A stretch of 64,000 nt of DNA from an uncultured Oscillospiraceae bacterium (lineage in GTDB: Bacteria; Bacillota; Clostridia; Oscillospirales; Oscillospiraceae): contig CAKULE010000004.1 of assembly GCA_934667095.1 (NCBI GenBank), forward strand, positions 1 through 64,000, read 5' to 3'. The translations under genes and the position numbers were made by a program. A model generated the notes under the pieces. The model ran no database searches. It had not been told where the DNA came from and saw nothing but the letters and a program-made list of their open reading frames with translations. Positions 49,859 to 59,395 of the stretch are shown here, in pieces; positions within the stretch are counted from its first letter, which is position 1; the number at the start of each line of letters is the position of its first letter.

Positions 49859-49881
49859 GGGGGCGGGCTGTGCTCGCCCCC
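49859..49881 (+). terminator. hairpin between clpX and lon
   Basis: GGGGGCGGGC-TGT-GCTCGCCCCC, a 10-bp stem with one G-U pair, followed by TTTGCGCCTTTT. A partial terminator. Confidence 0.5.
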
Positions 49882-49908
49882 TTTGCGCCTTTTCCCAAGG
49901 AGGAGATC

Positions 49909-52320
49909 ATGATGATAGAACAAATACGGCAGACTGTGACCATTCCTGCCCTTGCGCTGCGGGGCATCACGGTCTTTCCAAATCTGCTGCTCCATTTTGA
50001 TGTGGGCCGAACCCCGTCTATCCGCGCGGTGGAGGAGGCCATGTCCGGCGGCCGCGATATTTTTCTTGTGGCGCAGCGGGATCTGGCAGTTGAAGCCCCC
50101 ACCCGGGAGGACCTGTTCAACGTGGGCACTGTGGCGGCGGTAAAGCAGATCCTTCGCCTGCCGGATAACAACATCCGCGTGATGGTGGAGGGAAAAGCCA
50201 GAGGCCAGCTGACGGCCCTGACAGCCACAGAGCCTTACCTGACGGCGCAGGTTGAGATTTTGGAGGAGCCCGTCCCTGCGGCGGGCAATTCCTCCCGGAC
50301 TGAGGCTATGGTACGTCAGGTCTACGCCGCAATGGAGCGCTATACCGAGCTGTCCGACCGGGTCCCCGGCGAGGTCTATCTGAAGCTGCTGGACAGCGAC
50401 GACCCCGGCTACATATCCGACTATGCCGCCCAGAATCTTCCCCTCCGCTATGAGGACAAGCAGGCGATTCTGGAGGAGCTGCGTCCTGCACGCCGGATAG
50501 CCCGCCTGTGCCGTATTCTGGCACGGGAGGTACAGATACTCGAGGTGGAGACCGAGCTGGAATCCAAGTTCCACGAGGAGATGGCCGCCAACCAGCGGGA
50601 CTATGTCCTGCGGGAGCAGATGAAGGTCATCCGCCGGGAGCTGGGCGAAGATGACGGCGATGATATTGCCGAATACCGCGCCAAGGTCCAAGCTGCCGAC
50701 CTGCCCGATGAGGTTCGCGACAAGCTGGAAAAGGAAATCAAGCATCTGGAAAAGCAGCCGTTCGGCTCTGCCGAGGCGGCCGTTATTCGGGGCTATCTGG
50801 ATACCTGCCTCGAGATCCCTTGGAAGGTCAAAACGCAGGAGCGGGTGAGTGTGGCTGCGGTAGAGCGGGCACTGAACGCCGACCACTATGGCCTGGACAG
50901 GGTCAAGGAGCGCATTCTGGAGTTCGTGGCTGTAAAACAGCTGGCTCCGGCGCTCAAGGGACAGATCATCTGTCTGGTGGGACCGCCCGGCGTAGGCAAG
51001 ACCTCCATCGCCATGAGTGTGGCCCGGGCCATGAACCGGAAGCTGGCCCGTATTTCGCTGGGCGGTGTCCATGATGAGGCGGAGATCCGGGGGCACCGCA
51101 AGACCTATATCGGTGCCATGCCCGGCCGCATCATCAACGCCATCCGGCAGGCGGGGAGTGCCAACCCGGTGCTCCTGCTGGACGAGATCGACAAGCTGGG
51201 CAGCGATTACCGGGGCGACCCCTCTGCGGCGCTGCTGGAGGTGCTGGACGCCGAGCAGAACAGTACTTTCCGGGACCATTATCTGGAGCTGCCCTTTGAT
51301 CTGTCTGATGTCATGTTCATTACCACTGCCAATACGGCGCAAGACATCCCGCGGCCCCTGCTGGACCGCATGGAGGTCATCGAGCTGCCCAGCTACACCG
51401 ATGAGGAGAAGGTGCAGATTGCAAAGCGGTATCTGCTGCCCCGGGAGCTGAGCCGCCACGGTCTGGACAAAAGCCGCCTGCGGCTTACCGATGGTGCGCT
51501 GCGCACCATCATTGCCGACTATACCAGAGAGTCTGGCGTGCGTTGGTTGGAACGCCGGTTGAGTGTGCTGTGCCGGAAGGGCGCAATGCGTGTAGTGCGA
51601 GGCGGAGTAAAGCAGATACGCATTACAGAAAAAGACCTGGCGTCGTATCTGGGCGCGCCGCCTTATCATGAGGATAAGCCCGAGAATGAGTCTCTGGTCG
51701 GTGTAGTGAACGGGCTGGCGTGGACTTCTGTGGGTGGAGAGATCCTGCCGGTGGAGGTCAATGTCATGGAGGGCACCGGCAAGGTGGAGCTTACCGGTAA
51801 TCTGGGCGATGTGATGAAGGAGTCTGCCCGGGCGGCGCTGTCCTGCATCCGCTCCCGAGCCCGTCAGCTGGGCATCGACCCGGACTTTTATAAGAACAAG
51901 GACATCCACGTCCACTTCCCGGAGGGGGCTGTGCCCAAGGATGGGCCCTCCGCGGGAATTGCGATTACTACGGCGATAGTCTCCGCACTGACGGATACAC
52001 CGGTGCGCCCCGGTGTGGCCATGACCGGAGAGGTAACCCTCCGGGGCCGGGTGCTCCCCATCGGCGGCCTGCGGGAGAAGACTATGGCTGCCCTCCGCGG
52101 CGGGATGCACACTGTGCTCATCCCTGCGGCCAACGTAAAAGACTTGGAGGAGATCGACCAGACCGTCCGCGCTGCGCTGCGTTTTGTACCTGTGCGTGAG
52201 GTGGATCAGGCTCTCTCCGAGGCGCTGGAGAGTGGGAATGCCGCAGCCAAAGCTGCATCAGTACATCCAGAGGCGGCAAGACAGCAGACAGTCCCAGTTG
52301 GGGCCGGACTGCGGCAGTGA
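49909..52320 (+). CDS. lon: ATP-dependent protease La (Lon)
   Basis: AAA+ serine protease of 803 aa. The N-terminal substrate-binding domain spans about 8-200 (IPALALRGITVFPNLLLHFD). The ATPase has Walker A GPPGVGKTS (about 358-366) and Walker B PVLLLDEIDKLG. The C-terminal protease has the catalytic Ser in PKDGPSAG (about 682) and the Lys further on near GGLREKTM. AAGGAGG lies before two adjacent ATG codons; the first (49909) is chosen. engB follows at 8 bp. Confidence 0.97.
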   Translation: MMIEQIRQTVTIPALALRGITVFPNLLLHFDVGRTPSIRAVEEAMSGGRDIFLVAQRDLAVEAPTREDLFNVGTVAAVKQILRLPDNNIRVMVEGKARGQLTALTATEPYLTAQVEILEEPVPAAGNSSRTEAMVRQVYAAMERYTELSDRVPGEVYLKLLDSDDPGYISDYAAQNLPLRYEDKQAILEELRPARRIARLCRILAREVQILEVETELESKFHEEMAANQRDYVLREQMKVIRRELGEDDGDDIAEYRAKVQAADLPDEVRDKLEKEIKHLEKQPFGSAEAAVIRGYLDTCLEIPWKVKTQERVSVAAVERALNADHYGLDRVKERILEFVAVKQLAPALKGQIICLVGPPGVGKTSIAMSVARAMNRKLARISLGGVHDEAEIRGHRKTYIGAMPGRIINAIRQAGSANPVLLLDEIDKLGSDYRGDPSAALLEVLDAEQNSTFRDHYLELPFDLSDVMFITTANTAQDIPRPLLDRMEVIELPSYTDEEKVQIAKRYLLPRELSRHGLDKSRLRLTDGALRTIIADYTRESGVRWLERRLSVLCRKGAMRVVRGGVKQIRITEKDLASYLGAPPYHEDKPENESLVGVVNGLAWTSVGGEILPVEVNVMEGTGKVELTGNLGDVMKESARAALSCIRSRARQLGIDPDFYKNKDIHVHFPEGAVPKDGPSAGIAITTAIVSALTDTPVRPGVAMTGEVTLRGRVLPIGGLREKTMAALRGGMHTVLIPAANVKDLEEIDQTVRAALRFVPVREVDQALSEALESGNAAAKAASVHPEAARQQTVPVGAGLRQ

Positions 52321-52328
52321 GGTGACGC

Positions 52329-52922
52329 ATGAAGGTCAATTTGAATCAGGCTGAGTTTGTCCGTTCGGCTGTAAAGGCGGCTGACTTTCCACGTGACCGT
52401 TTGCCTCAGACTGTGTTTGCCGGACGCTCCAATGTGGGCAAGTCCTCGGTGATCAACCGCCTGCTCAACCGCAAGAACTTTGCCCGGGTGGGCTCTGCCC
52501 CCGGAAAGACCACCCACATCAACTATTTTCTCATCGACAAGCAGCTCTATCTGGTGGACCTGCCGGGATACGGTTATGCGCAGGTGTCCAAGCAGGAGCG
52601 GGACCGCTGGGGCAGGCTCATTGAGTCATGGTTTGCAGACACGGAGCTCATGACGCTGGGCGTCCTCATTGTGGATGCCCGTCACAAGCCCACTGCGGAC
52701 GACCGTACCATGTCTGATTTCTTTCTCGCTACCGAGAAGTCCTTTGTTGTGGTGGCAAACAAGCTGGATAAGCTGAAAAAGAGCGAGATAGAGGGGAATC
52801 TGGAGCGGATCCGCACTGTGCTGGAGCTTCCGGACCGGGTGCCGGTGATCCCATTTTCTGCGGAAAAGGGGGAAGGGCGGCAGGCTTTGCTGGACTTGAT
52901 CCTGACCTATTCCGAGGCATGA
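52329..52922 (+). CDS. engB: ribosome biogenesis GTP-binding protein EngB (YsxC)
   Basis: A 197-aa GTPase for 50S assembly. G1 is GRSNVGKSS (about 32-40), G3 VDLPGYGYA and G4 NKLDK. Normal length. It lies 8 bp after lon, the usual lon-ysxC arrangement of Firmicutes. Confidence 0.97.
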   Translation: MKVNLNQAEFVRSAVKAADFPRDRLPQTVFAGRSNVGKSSVINRLLNRKNFARVGSAPGKTTHINYFLIDKQLYLVDLPGYGYAQVSKQERDRWGRLIESWFADTELMTLGVLIVDARHKPTADDRTMSDFFLATEKSFVVVANKLDKLKKSEIEGNLERIRTVLELPDRVPVIPFSAEKGEGRQALLDLILTYSEA

Positions 52923-52966
52923 CCCGCCAGGTGGCGGAATATGGATAGAAAAAGGAGCGTGGGCCC

Positions 52967-53686
52967 GTGGGACTTTTTCGTAGAAAAGCAAAGCAGGCGG
53001 CTGCTGATTGTTCCGTGGTCGTAGTGGCCGCAGGATTGTCCACCCGGATGGGCCAGGACAAGATTATGGCTGATGTGGGCGGCCTGCCTGTCATCGTGCG
53101 GACGCTGATGGCATTCCAGCCCCTGCCTGAGGTGAGTGAGATCATCGTAGTTACCCGGGAAGAGCTTATCCCGGAGATTGCCGGCCTCTGTAAGGTGTTC
53201 TCCCTTGACAAGGTAACAAAGGTAGTCAAAGGCGGCGGCAGCCGCGTAGAGTCTGCCCGGATCGGTACGCTGGAGGCCCGGCGGGATGCGCAGCTCATCG
53301 CCATCCACGATGGAGCCCGGCCGTTCGTCACCGGAGAGGTGATTTCTGCGGCCATTGCCCGGGCGGCAGAGACCGGCGCAGCGGCCCCGGCCATCCCCGT
53401 GCGGGACACTGTGAAGGTGGCGCGGAATGGCCTTGTGGATCATACACCGGACCGGGAAACACTCTTCGCCGTACAGACGCCGCAGGTGTTTGATGCCGAC
53501 TTGATTCGGGCTGCGCTGCAGAAGGCACTGGATGATGGCGCCGCGATCACCGACGACTGCTTGGCAGTCGAACGACTTGGGATGAAGGTCTCGCTTACAG
53601 AAGGTGATACCCGGAACTTTAAGCTGACCGATGCGCTGGATCTGACCCGTGCGGAGGTCATGCTGGAGCAGGAGGGGCAGGAATGA
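52967..53686 (+). CDS. ispD: 2-C-methyl-D-erythritol 4-phosphate cytidylyltransferase
   Basis: A 239-aa enzyme of the MEP isoprenoid pathway that joins CTP and MEP. The nucleotide-binding motif VVVAAGLSTRMGQDK (about 19-33), the conserved IHDGARPF (about 110) and TDD near the C-terminus are present. GTG start with AAAGGAG upstream. A basic N-terminal stretch (FRRKAKQAA) of about 12 residues precedes the domain. The stop overlaps ispF by 4 nt. Confidence 0.96.
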   Translation: MGLFRRKAKQAAADCSVVVVAAGLSTRMGQDKIMADVGGLPVIVRTLMAFQPLPEVSEIIVVTREELIPEIAGLCKVFSLDKVTKVVKGGGSRVESARIGTLEARRDAQLIAIHDGARPFVTGEVISAAIARAAETGAAAPAIPVRDTVKVARNGLVDHTPDRETLFAVQTPQVFDADLIRAALQKALDDGAAITDDCLAVERLGMKVSLTEGDTRNFKLTDALDLTRAEVMLEQEGQE

Positions 53687-54165
53687 GGATTGGCCACGGC
53701 TACGACGTTCACCGCCTCGTGGAGGACCGCCGGCTGGTGCTGGGTGGGGTAGAAGTGCCCTTTGAACGGGGCTTACTGGGCCACTCTGATGCGGATGTGC
53801 TCACCCATGCGGTGATGGATGCGCTGCTGGGAGCCGCCGGTTTGTGGGATATTGGCCACGCCTTTCCTGACTCGGATGATGCCTATCTGGACATCTCCAG
53901 CCTGACCCTGCTGGAGCGGGTGATGGAGATGCTGCGGGAGAAAGGTCTGCGGGTGGGGAACGTGGATGCCACTGTCCTTGCCCAGCGGCCCAAGCTGGCC
54001 CCCTATATCCCGGAGATGCGGGCGAATCTGGCCCGGCTCATGGAAGTGGATGCAGACCGGGTAAACCTCAAGGCCACCACAGAGGAAGGGCTGGGCTACA
54101 CCGGCTCAGGCGAGGGCATGGCCGCCCACGCAGTGGCTCTGCTGATAGAGGAGACAGACAACTGA
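53683..54165 (+). CDS. ispF: 2-C-methyl-D-erythritol 2,4-cyclodiphosphate synthase
   Basis: A 160-aa trimeric enzyme of the MEP pathway. Metal ligands are in GYDVHR and LGHSDADVLTHAVMDALLGA, and the hinge motifs PDSD and KATTEEGLGYTG are intact. Co-translated with ispD and followed by a terminator. Together the two genes supply steps 3 and 5 of isoprenoid synthesis. Confidence 0.98.
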   Translation: MRIGHGYDVHRLVEDRRLVLGGVEVPFERGLLGHSDADVLTHAVMDALLGAAGLWDIGHAFPDSDDAYLDISSLTLLERVMEMLREKGLRVGNVDATVLAQRPKLAPYIPEMRANLARLMEVDADRVNLKATTEEGLGYTGSGEGMAAHAVALLIEETDN

Positions 54166-54175
54166 ACCGAACTCC

Positions 54176-54214
54176 AATGCCTCCCGGTGCATAGGCTGTA
54201 CCGGGAGGCATTTT
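54176..54214 (+). terminator. terminator after ispF
   Basis: AATGCCTCCCGG(T) pairs with (A)CCGGGAGGCATT and ends in TTTT. Confidence 0.85.
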
Positions 54215-54257
54215 GCGTCTCCCGGCATCAATACAGGAAGAAGGAGCTGGCGGATTT

Positions 54258-54512
54258 ATGATCTCCTATTTGCTTTTGTGCCGGTCGCTGACTTATGCCC
54301 AGCGTACCGCTCGGGTTCTGGAACGGGCGGGGATCGGGGCGCGGCTGGCCCGCACGCCGAAGGCTGTGGCAAAGGAGGGCTGCGGCTACTGCGTCCACAT
54401 CCGGGAGCAGCATCTCAGCCGTGCGCTGCGTCTGCTCCATCAGGAGGGCCTCGGCCCTAAACAGGTGTATCTCCAGGCGGGGGAAGACAGCTACAGCGAG
54501 GTGGGCCTATGA
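54258..54512 (+). CDS. DUF3343 putative Se/S carrier-like protein
   Basis: An 84-aa protein of the DUF3343 family. SLTYAQRTARVLERAGI is followed by a Cys pair context GCGYCVHI (about 42-49) and a short C-terminal helix. Family members accompany selenium or sulfur trafficking enzymes and may carry a persulfide or perselenide on Cys. It overlaps the cysteine desulfurase-like gene by 4 nt, which supports that link. The ATG at 54258 is chosen, with AAGGAG upstream. Confidence 0.8.
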   Translation: MISYLLLCRSLTYAQRTARVLERAGIGARLARTPKAVAKEGCGYCVHIREQHLSRALRLLHQEGLGPKQVYLQAGEDSYSEVGL

Positions 54513-55633
54513 TCTATCTGGACAGTGCGGCCACCACGCTGGAGAAACCGCCGGAGGTGTCAGCCGCCGTGGCCCGGGCCATCGGCCGCTGCGCCAGCCC
54601 GGGCCGGGGAGAATATCCCGCCAGCGCAGAGGCGGGGGAGGTGCTGTTCCGCTGCCGGGAGCTGGCGGCAGAGCTGTTTGACGTGCCCGCTCCCGACCAA
54701 GTGGTGTTTACCTGTAACGCCACCCACGCCCTCAATCTGGCCATCTGTTCGTTGGTCCGCCCGGGGATGACGGTAGTCATCTCCGGGTATGAGCACAACG
54801 CGGTGACCCGCACACTCCACGGCATTCCGGATGTGACGGTGCGCCCAGCGGCCTGCCCGCTGTTTGATCGGGCGGCTGCGCTGGCCGCTTTTGAGCAGGC
54901 GCTGGAGGACGGGGCGGACGCTGCGGTGTGCAGCCATGTGTCCAATGTGTTCGGTTTCATACAGCCAATCGACGCCATTGCGGCCCTCTGCCGAGACCGG
55001 GGCGTGCCCCTCATCGTGGATGCCAGTCAGTCTGCGGGGACCCTGCCTGTGAGTCTTCGCGGCTGGGGCGCGGCCTTTGTGGCCATGCCGGGGCACAAGG
55101 GACTCTATGGCCCGCAGGGTACCGGGCTGCTCCTGTGCGGAAGCGACTGCGAACCTCTGCTGCGGGGCGGAACTGGCAGCGCGTCCCTTCGGCAGGAGAT
55201 GCCTGATTTTCTGCCTGACCGGCTGGAGGCGGGGACGCAGAATGTCTGCGGTGTGGCCGGCCTGCTGGAGGGGATGCGCTTTGTGGCAAGGACCGGGCGC
55301 GCACGCATTCTCCGCCATGAGCGGCGGCTGTGCGGGCGTATGATGGACCTGCTGGAGGGCTCCGGCGCGGTCGTTTTCCGGGGCGGCGAGAGCCAGAGCG
55401 GGCTGTTTTCTTTTCAACTCCCCGGGCAGGACTGCGAGGCGGTGGGGGAGCGGCTGGCGGCAGCCGGGATCGCCGTGCGTGCGGGGCTTCATTGTGCTCC
55501 GCTGGCCCACCAGACGGCGGGCACGCTGGAGCAGGGGACCGTGCGGGTCAGCCCGTCGGCCTTCACTTCGCCGTCTGCGGCGGTCCGGGCGGCAGAAGTG
55601 ATCCGGCAGATGGCGGCCGGTGGGATTATGTGA
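54509..55633 (+). CDS. cysteine desulfurase family (class V aminotransferase) protein
   Basis: A 374-aa PLP enzyme. MIYLDSAATTLEKPP opens the fold. The PLP His/Lys region is MPGHKGLYGPQGTG (about 193-206), and the mobile-loop Cys aligns in RAGLHCAPLAH (about 327). The family releases sulfur or selenium from cysteine or selenocysteine. Co-translation with DUF3343 suggests a Se/S delivery pair, not the main IscS/NifS (no iscU or sufU nearby). A terminator follows. Confidence 0.88.
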   Translation: MIYLDSAATTLEKPPEVSAAVARAIGRCASPGRGEYPASAEAGEVLFRCRELAAELFDVPAPDQVVFTCNATHALNLAICSLVRPGMTVVISGYEHNAVTRTLHGIPDVTVRPAACPLFDRAAALAAFEQALEDGADAAVCSHVSNVFGFIQPIDAIAALCRDRGVPLIVDASQSAGTLPVSLRGWGAAFVAMPGHKGLYGPQGTGLLLCGSDCEPLLRGGTGSASLRQEMPDFLPDRLEAGTQNVCGVAGLLEGMRFVARTGRARILRHERRLCGRMMDLLEGSGAVVFRGGESQSGLFSFQLPGQDCEAVGERLAAAGIAVRAGLHCAPLAHQTAGTLEQGTVRVSPSAFTSPSAAVRAAEVIRQMAAGGIM

Positions 55634-55636
55634 TTT

Positions 55637-55663
55637 CAGGCCGGGGCGAAAGCCCCGGCCTGT
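55637..55663 (+). terminator. terminator after the cysteine desulfurase-like gene
   Basis: CAGGCCGGGGC-GAAA-GCCCCGGCCTG with a GNRA tetraloop, followed by TTCTT. Confidence 0.85.
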
Positions 55664-55696
55664 TCTTAATTTTCATTTGTTTTTTGCTCCATGCGC

Positions 55697-55725
55697 TTGC
55701 CAACACCGGCCGGATACGCTATAAT
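55697..55725 (+). promoter_or_regulatory. sigma-A promoter of cdaA
   Basis: TTGCCA (55697-55702), 17 nt, perfect TATAAT (55720-55725). Confidence 0.8.
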
Positions 55726-55783
55726 GTATAAAATCGCCGCATTAGGCGCATTCGCGTTGACATAATATCGAGGAGCAGGCCGT

Positions 55784-56680
55784 ATGGATAAAATCTTGGA
55801 AATATTGAATACTGCCCGGGAATACGCGAAGCTCATCGGCGTATTCGATGTGATCGACATCGCTCTGGTGGCCTATGCCATCTATCATCTGTTCCGCTTT
55901 GTCCGCAAAGGCAGGTCCGGTCAGGTGGCCAAGGCCATCGTTATCATTCTGGCGGCCATGGCGGCGGCGAACCTGCTGCATCTGCGGGTGGTGAGTTGGC
56001 TGCTGAACAAGACCGTGGAGCTTGGCCTGCTCTCTCTGGTGGTCATTTTCCAGCCGGAGATCCGCCGTTTCCTGGAGCGGATGGGCAGCGGTAAGATCAA
56101 GGAGCTTTTCGTGGCGGAGACCTACAGCGACGAACTGCAGATTGCCATTGACCAGACGGTGGAGGCCTATGAGTCCCTGTCCCGGGACAAGGTAGGCGCC
56201 CTCATCGTTTTTGAGCGTAAGAACCTGCTGGACGATGTGCTGAAAACGGGCACCCCGCTGGATGCCAGAATGGCCTCCGAACTGCTGAAGAACCTCTTCT
56301 GGAACAAAGCGCCCCTCCACGACGGTGCGGTGATCGTTCGCAACGGCCGCATTATCGGGGCGGGCTGCATGCTCCCCATGTCGGGCAACGTGAACCTGAG
56401 CAAGGACCTCGGCATGCGGCACCGGGCCGCCATCGGTATCAGCGAGAACTCCGATGCGGTGGCTGCTGTGGTCTCGGAGGAGACTGGCTCCATCTCCGTG
56501 GCGGTCAATGGCATGCTCAAGCGGCATTTGACTCCGGAGACCTTGGAACGGCTGCTGAAAAGTGAGCTGATGCCCGATCAGGAGGAGAAGAAAAATACAA
56601 CCGCTGCCGGTCTGCTGGGCAGCATGCTCAAGGGAAAACGAGGTGAAAAGGGCAATGGGAAAGAAAATTCTGGACAGTAA
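55784..56680 (+). CDS. cdaA: diadenylate cyclase CdaA
   Basis: Membrane-bound c-di-AMP synthase of 298 aa. Three N-terminal helices (about 18-90) precede the DAC domain with the catalytic DGA (HDGAVIVRNG, about 182) and RHR (MRHRAAIG, about 213) motifs. The C-terminal 25-30 residues are polar and low-complexity (KGKRGEKGNGKENSGQ). cdaR follows with a 26-nt overlap. c-di-AMP in Firmicutes controls potassium and osmolyte transport and cell-wall homeostasis; the Ktr-type gene at the start of this window is a plausible target. Confidence 0.97.
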   Translation: MDKILEILNTAREYAKLIGVFDVIDIALVAYAIYHLFRFVRKGRSGQVAKAIVIILAAMAAANLLHLRVVSWLLNKTVELGLLSLVVIFQPEIRRFLERMGSGKIKELFVAETYSDELQIAIDQTVEAYESLSRDKVGALIVFERKNLLDDVLKTGTPLDARMASELLKNLFWNKAPLHDGAVIVRNGRIIGAGCMLPMSGNVNLSKDLGMRHRAAIGISENSDAVAAVVSEETGSISVAVNGMLKRHLTPETLERLLKSELMPDQEEKKNTTAAGLLGSMLKGKRGEKGNGKENSGQ

Positions 56681-57917
56681 GGCGCTCTACATTTTTCTCT
56701 CCATTGTTCTGGCCATTGCCATCTGGTTCTATGTGACCAGTCAGGACGGCAACCAGAGCACCAAGACCATCCGCAATATCCCGGTGACCTTTTCCGGCCT
56801 TGATATTTTAGAGGAACGGGGCCTGATGATCGTTGGGGCCACACCCACTGCTTCGGTGGAGGTGAAGGCTACGCCTACGGTGCTGGCCAAACTGGACGAC
56901 AAGACCCTGACACTGACGGTGAACGTCTCCCAGATCACGGAGGCATCCCACTACACGCTGGCCTATACCGCCAGCCTCCCATCCGGAGTATCGCAGGATA
57001 AAGTGGAATTCATCAGCGGCGCCACGGGGAATGTGAGCTTTACGGTGGCGCGCTACTCCTCCCGCAATGTGGAGATTCAGGGCAAATTCATCGGCACCGT
57101 GGCAGATGGCTATCTGGCGGGGGACAGCGATGAGTTCATCTTTGCCCCCAAGACGGTCAAGATCAGCGGACAGTCCGATCTGGTAAATCAGGTGGCCTAT
57201 GTGTTGGTCACTGTGGATGGGAGCGACCTGAAAGAGACCGTCACCGGAGAGTTCCCCTACCAGCTCATTGGAGTCAACGGCGAGCCGCTGGAGGGGCTGG
57301 ACGTGACCTGCAGCGACGAAACTATTTATGTGACCTATCCCATCCTCGCCACCACTGAGGTGGAGCTGAAGATCAATTTCGTGACTGGCGGCGGACTTAC
57401 CGAGAGCGACCTGCGCTATACCCTCAGTGCGGACCGCATCACGGTGGCCGGCACGCCGGAGGACATCGCGGCGTTGGGCAGCGAGCCCATCGTGTTGGGC
57501 ACGGTGAATCTGGCCAACGTCCTCGACGGCGATGAGCTCCGCTTTGAGATCCCGCTGGCGGATGAGCTGCGGAATCTCAGCGGTATTACCGAAGTCACCA
57601 CCACCCTGAAGATCGTCCCCAAACTGGCGACTGCGACCTTTGAGGCGGAGAACATCTCCTGTATCAACGTCCCGAACGGCTGGCGGGCAACGGTGGTCAC
57701 TAAGGTCCTTCCCGTTACAGTGCGGGGCAGAGAGAACCTGATCGAGCAGATCAGCGCGGATAATATCCGCGTGGTGGCCGACCTGAAGGATATCAATGCA
57801 TCTTCCGGACAGGTGACGGTGACCGCCCGTATCTATCTGGACAGCGCCGGCACCGCCGAGCAGGTAGGCGTCACCGGAACGGAATATAAGGTGGTCGTCA
57901 GCCTGTCCAGAAACTGA
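56655..57917 (+). CDS. cdaR: CdaA regulatory protein CdaR (YbbR domains)
   Basis: A 420-aa membrane-anchored protein with one N-terminal transmembrane helix (ALYIFLSIVLAIAIWFYVTS, about 10-29) and extracytoplasmic YbbR-like beta repeats (about four between 40 and 415). It modulates CdaA activity through membrane contact. The ATG at 56655 (MGKKILDSKALY) is chosen; a GTG at 56643 is possible. It overlaps cdaA, so they are co-translated. Confidence 0.95.
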   Translation: MGKKILDSKALYIFLSIVLAIAIWFYVTSQDGNQSTKTIRNIPVTFSGLDILEERGLMIVGATPTASVEVKATPTVLAKLDDKTLTLTVNVSQITEASHYTLAYTASLPSGVSQDKVEFISGATGNVSFTVARYSSRNVEIQGKFIGTVADGYLAGDSDEFIFAPKTVKISGQSDLVNQVAYVLVTVDGSDLKETVTGEFPYQLIGVNGEPLEGLDVTCSDETIYVTYPILATTEVELKINFVTGGGLTESDLRYTLSADRITVAGTPEDIAALGSEPIVLGTVNLANVLDGDELRFEIPLADELRNLSGITEVTTTLKIVPKLATATFEAENISCINVPNGWRATVVTKVLPVTVRGRENLIEQISADNIRVVADLKDINASSGQVTVTARIYLDSAGTAEQVGVTGTEYKVVVSLSRN

Positions 57918-57921
57918 GCCG

Positions 57922-58803
57922 ATGTTTGGCTATGTGCGTCCTGCGCTGGACGGGCTCAGCGAGGAGGACCGGGGCTGCTACCGTCAGGCCTACTGCGGCC
58001 TGTGCCACGCTCTGGGCCGCCGCCACGGCTGGCTGGCCAGATTCACGTTGAGCTATGACCTGACCTTTCTGGCCCTGCTGTATGCCGGTGAAGCGGGTGC
58101 GGAGCGCTGCTCACGCCGCTGTCCGGCCCATCCGCTGAGAGCTCCGGCCCAGTGCTTCTGCGGCGAGGCATTGGACAGGGCGGCGGATGCCAGCGTTATC
58201 CTCACGTGGTACAAGCTGTGCGATGATGTTGCTGACCACGGCCCGATCTCGGGACTTCCGTACCGTGCTGCCCGGCTGTTGTTCCGCAGGGCATACTGCA
58301 GAGCGGCGGAGGCATTGCCGGAGCTGGACGCCCGTGCGGCTGAGAACATGGCCCGATTGGCGGTGCTGGAGCGGGAGCGCTCTCCGCTGCTGGACCGGGT
58401 GGCAGATACCTTTGCCGGCATTCTCGCCGCGGCGGGGAAGACCGGCGGAGATGAAAAACGTCACCGTGTCATGGAGCAGCTTTTGTATCATCTGGGCCGC
58501 TGGGTTTATCTGGCGGACGCATGGGACGATTTGGAGAAGGACAGGAAAAAGGACCGCTACAACCCGCTGGACGCCCGCTTTGCGGGCCATGCCAGCGAGG
58601 AGCGGGACTATGTAGAGACTACTATGACCCACTCCATCCGTCTGGCCGGCGCGGCTGCAGAACTGCTGGACCTCGGTTCCCAGCGGGCGGCCATAGAAAA
58701 CGTGCTATATACTGGGCTCCCCACTGTGCAGCGTGCAGTGCTGGAGGGCCGGTGGAAGGAAGTACAGAAACAAGGGAGAAAGATCCATGAGAGATCCGTA
58801 TGA
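57922..58803 (+). CDS. DUF5685 family protein
   Basis: A 293-aa protein of the DUF5685 family, found in Clostridia. It opens [18 protein letters not shown], then a Cys cluster [13 protein letters not shown] with further Cys near 65-80 (CSRRCPA, CFCGEAL), suggesting a metal or redox site. Acidic helices typical of terpene-synthase/phytoene-like alpha folds are suggested by [12 protein letters not shown] and [20 protein letters not shown], two Asp-rich motifs. No signal peptide. It overlaps the J-domain gene by 17 nt; the pair may act together, but the function is unknown. Confidence 0.8.
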   Translation: MFGYVRPALDGLSEEDRGCYRQAYCGLCHALGRRHGWLARFTLSYDLTFLALLYAGEAGAERCSRRCPAHPLRAPAQCFCGEALDRAADASVILTWYKLCDDVADHGPISGLPYRAARLLFRRAYCRAAEALPELDARAAENMARLAVLERERSPLLDRVADTFAGILAAAGKTGGDEKRHRVMEQLLYHLGRWVYLADAWDDLEKDRKKDRYNPLDARFAGHASEERDYVETTMTHSIRLAGAAAELLDLGSQRAAIENVLYTGLPTVQRAVLEGRWKEVQKQGRKIHERSV

Positions 58804-59395
58804 AGTTCTGGGCGTCAGCCCCAACGACAGCGACGAAGACATCAAGAAGGCCTACCGTGCGCTGGCCCGCAAGTACCACCCGGACAATTACCATGACAAT
58901 CCTCTGGCCGATCTGGCCGAGGAGAAGATGAAGGAGATCAACGAGGCTTACGAGGCCATCACCAAAAGTCGCTCTGGCGGCGGAGCCTCCGGGAGCTACG
59001 GCGGCTACGGTTCTGCCTATCAGGGCCAGAGCTACGGGCAGAGCTATTCCAGCTCCTCCGCCAGCCAGTTTGCCGAGGCCCGTCAGCGGATCAACAACAA
59101 CGATCTGGACGGGGCGGAGCAGATCCTTCAGGGGGCAGACTCCCGCACCGGCGAGTGGTATTTCCTTATGGGCAGCATCGCCTACCGCCGGGGCTGGCTG
59201 GACGAGGCCCGGCAGAATTATCAGATCGCCTGCCAGATGGACCCCTCTAACATGGAGTACCGGCAGGCCCTGAGCATGATGCAGCAGGGTGGCTACTCCT
59301 ACCGTTCCGGCGATATGACTGGCGCCCAGTGCGACGGCCTTGACTGCTGCACCAGCCTGATGTGCATGAACTGCCTGTGCGGAGGGTGCAGATGA
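58787..59395 (+). CDS. J-domain protein with Cys-rich C-terminus
   Basis: A 202-aa DnaJ-like co-chaperone. The J domain (about 1-65; [27 protein letters not shown] with HPD) is followed by a Gly/Ser/Tyr-rich linker (about 66-105). A TPR-like helical repeat ([20 protein letters not shown]) comes next, and the tail [20 protein letters not shown] carries seven Cys. It lacks the DnaJ zinc-finger and client domains. The ATG at 58787 overlaps the DUF5685 gene, and the end overlaps a membrane protein gene. It probably recruits DnaK to a specific client. Confidence 0.88.
   Translation: MRDPYEVLGVSPNDSDEDIKKAYRALARKYHPDNYHDNPLADLAEEKMKEINEAYEAITKSRSGGGASGSYGGYGSAYQGQSYGQSYSSSSASQFAEARQRINNNDLDGAEQILQGADSRTGEWYFLMGSIAYRRGWLDEARQNYQIACQMDPSNMEYRQALSMMQQGGYSYRSGDMTGAQCDGLDCCTSLMCMNCLCGGCR

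Noticed and set aside
52967..53010. ispD N-terminal basic extension as a targeting signal
   Set aside because: It is short, not hydrophobic, and followed at once by the nucleotide-binding fold; ordinary N-terminal variation or an alternative start.
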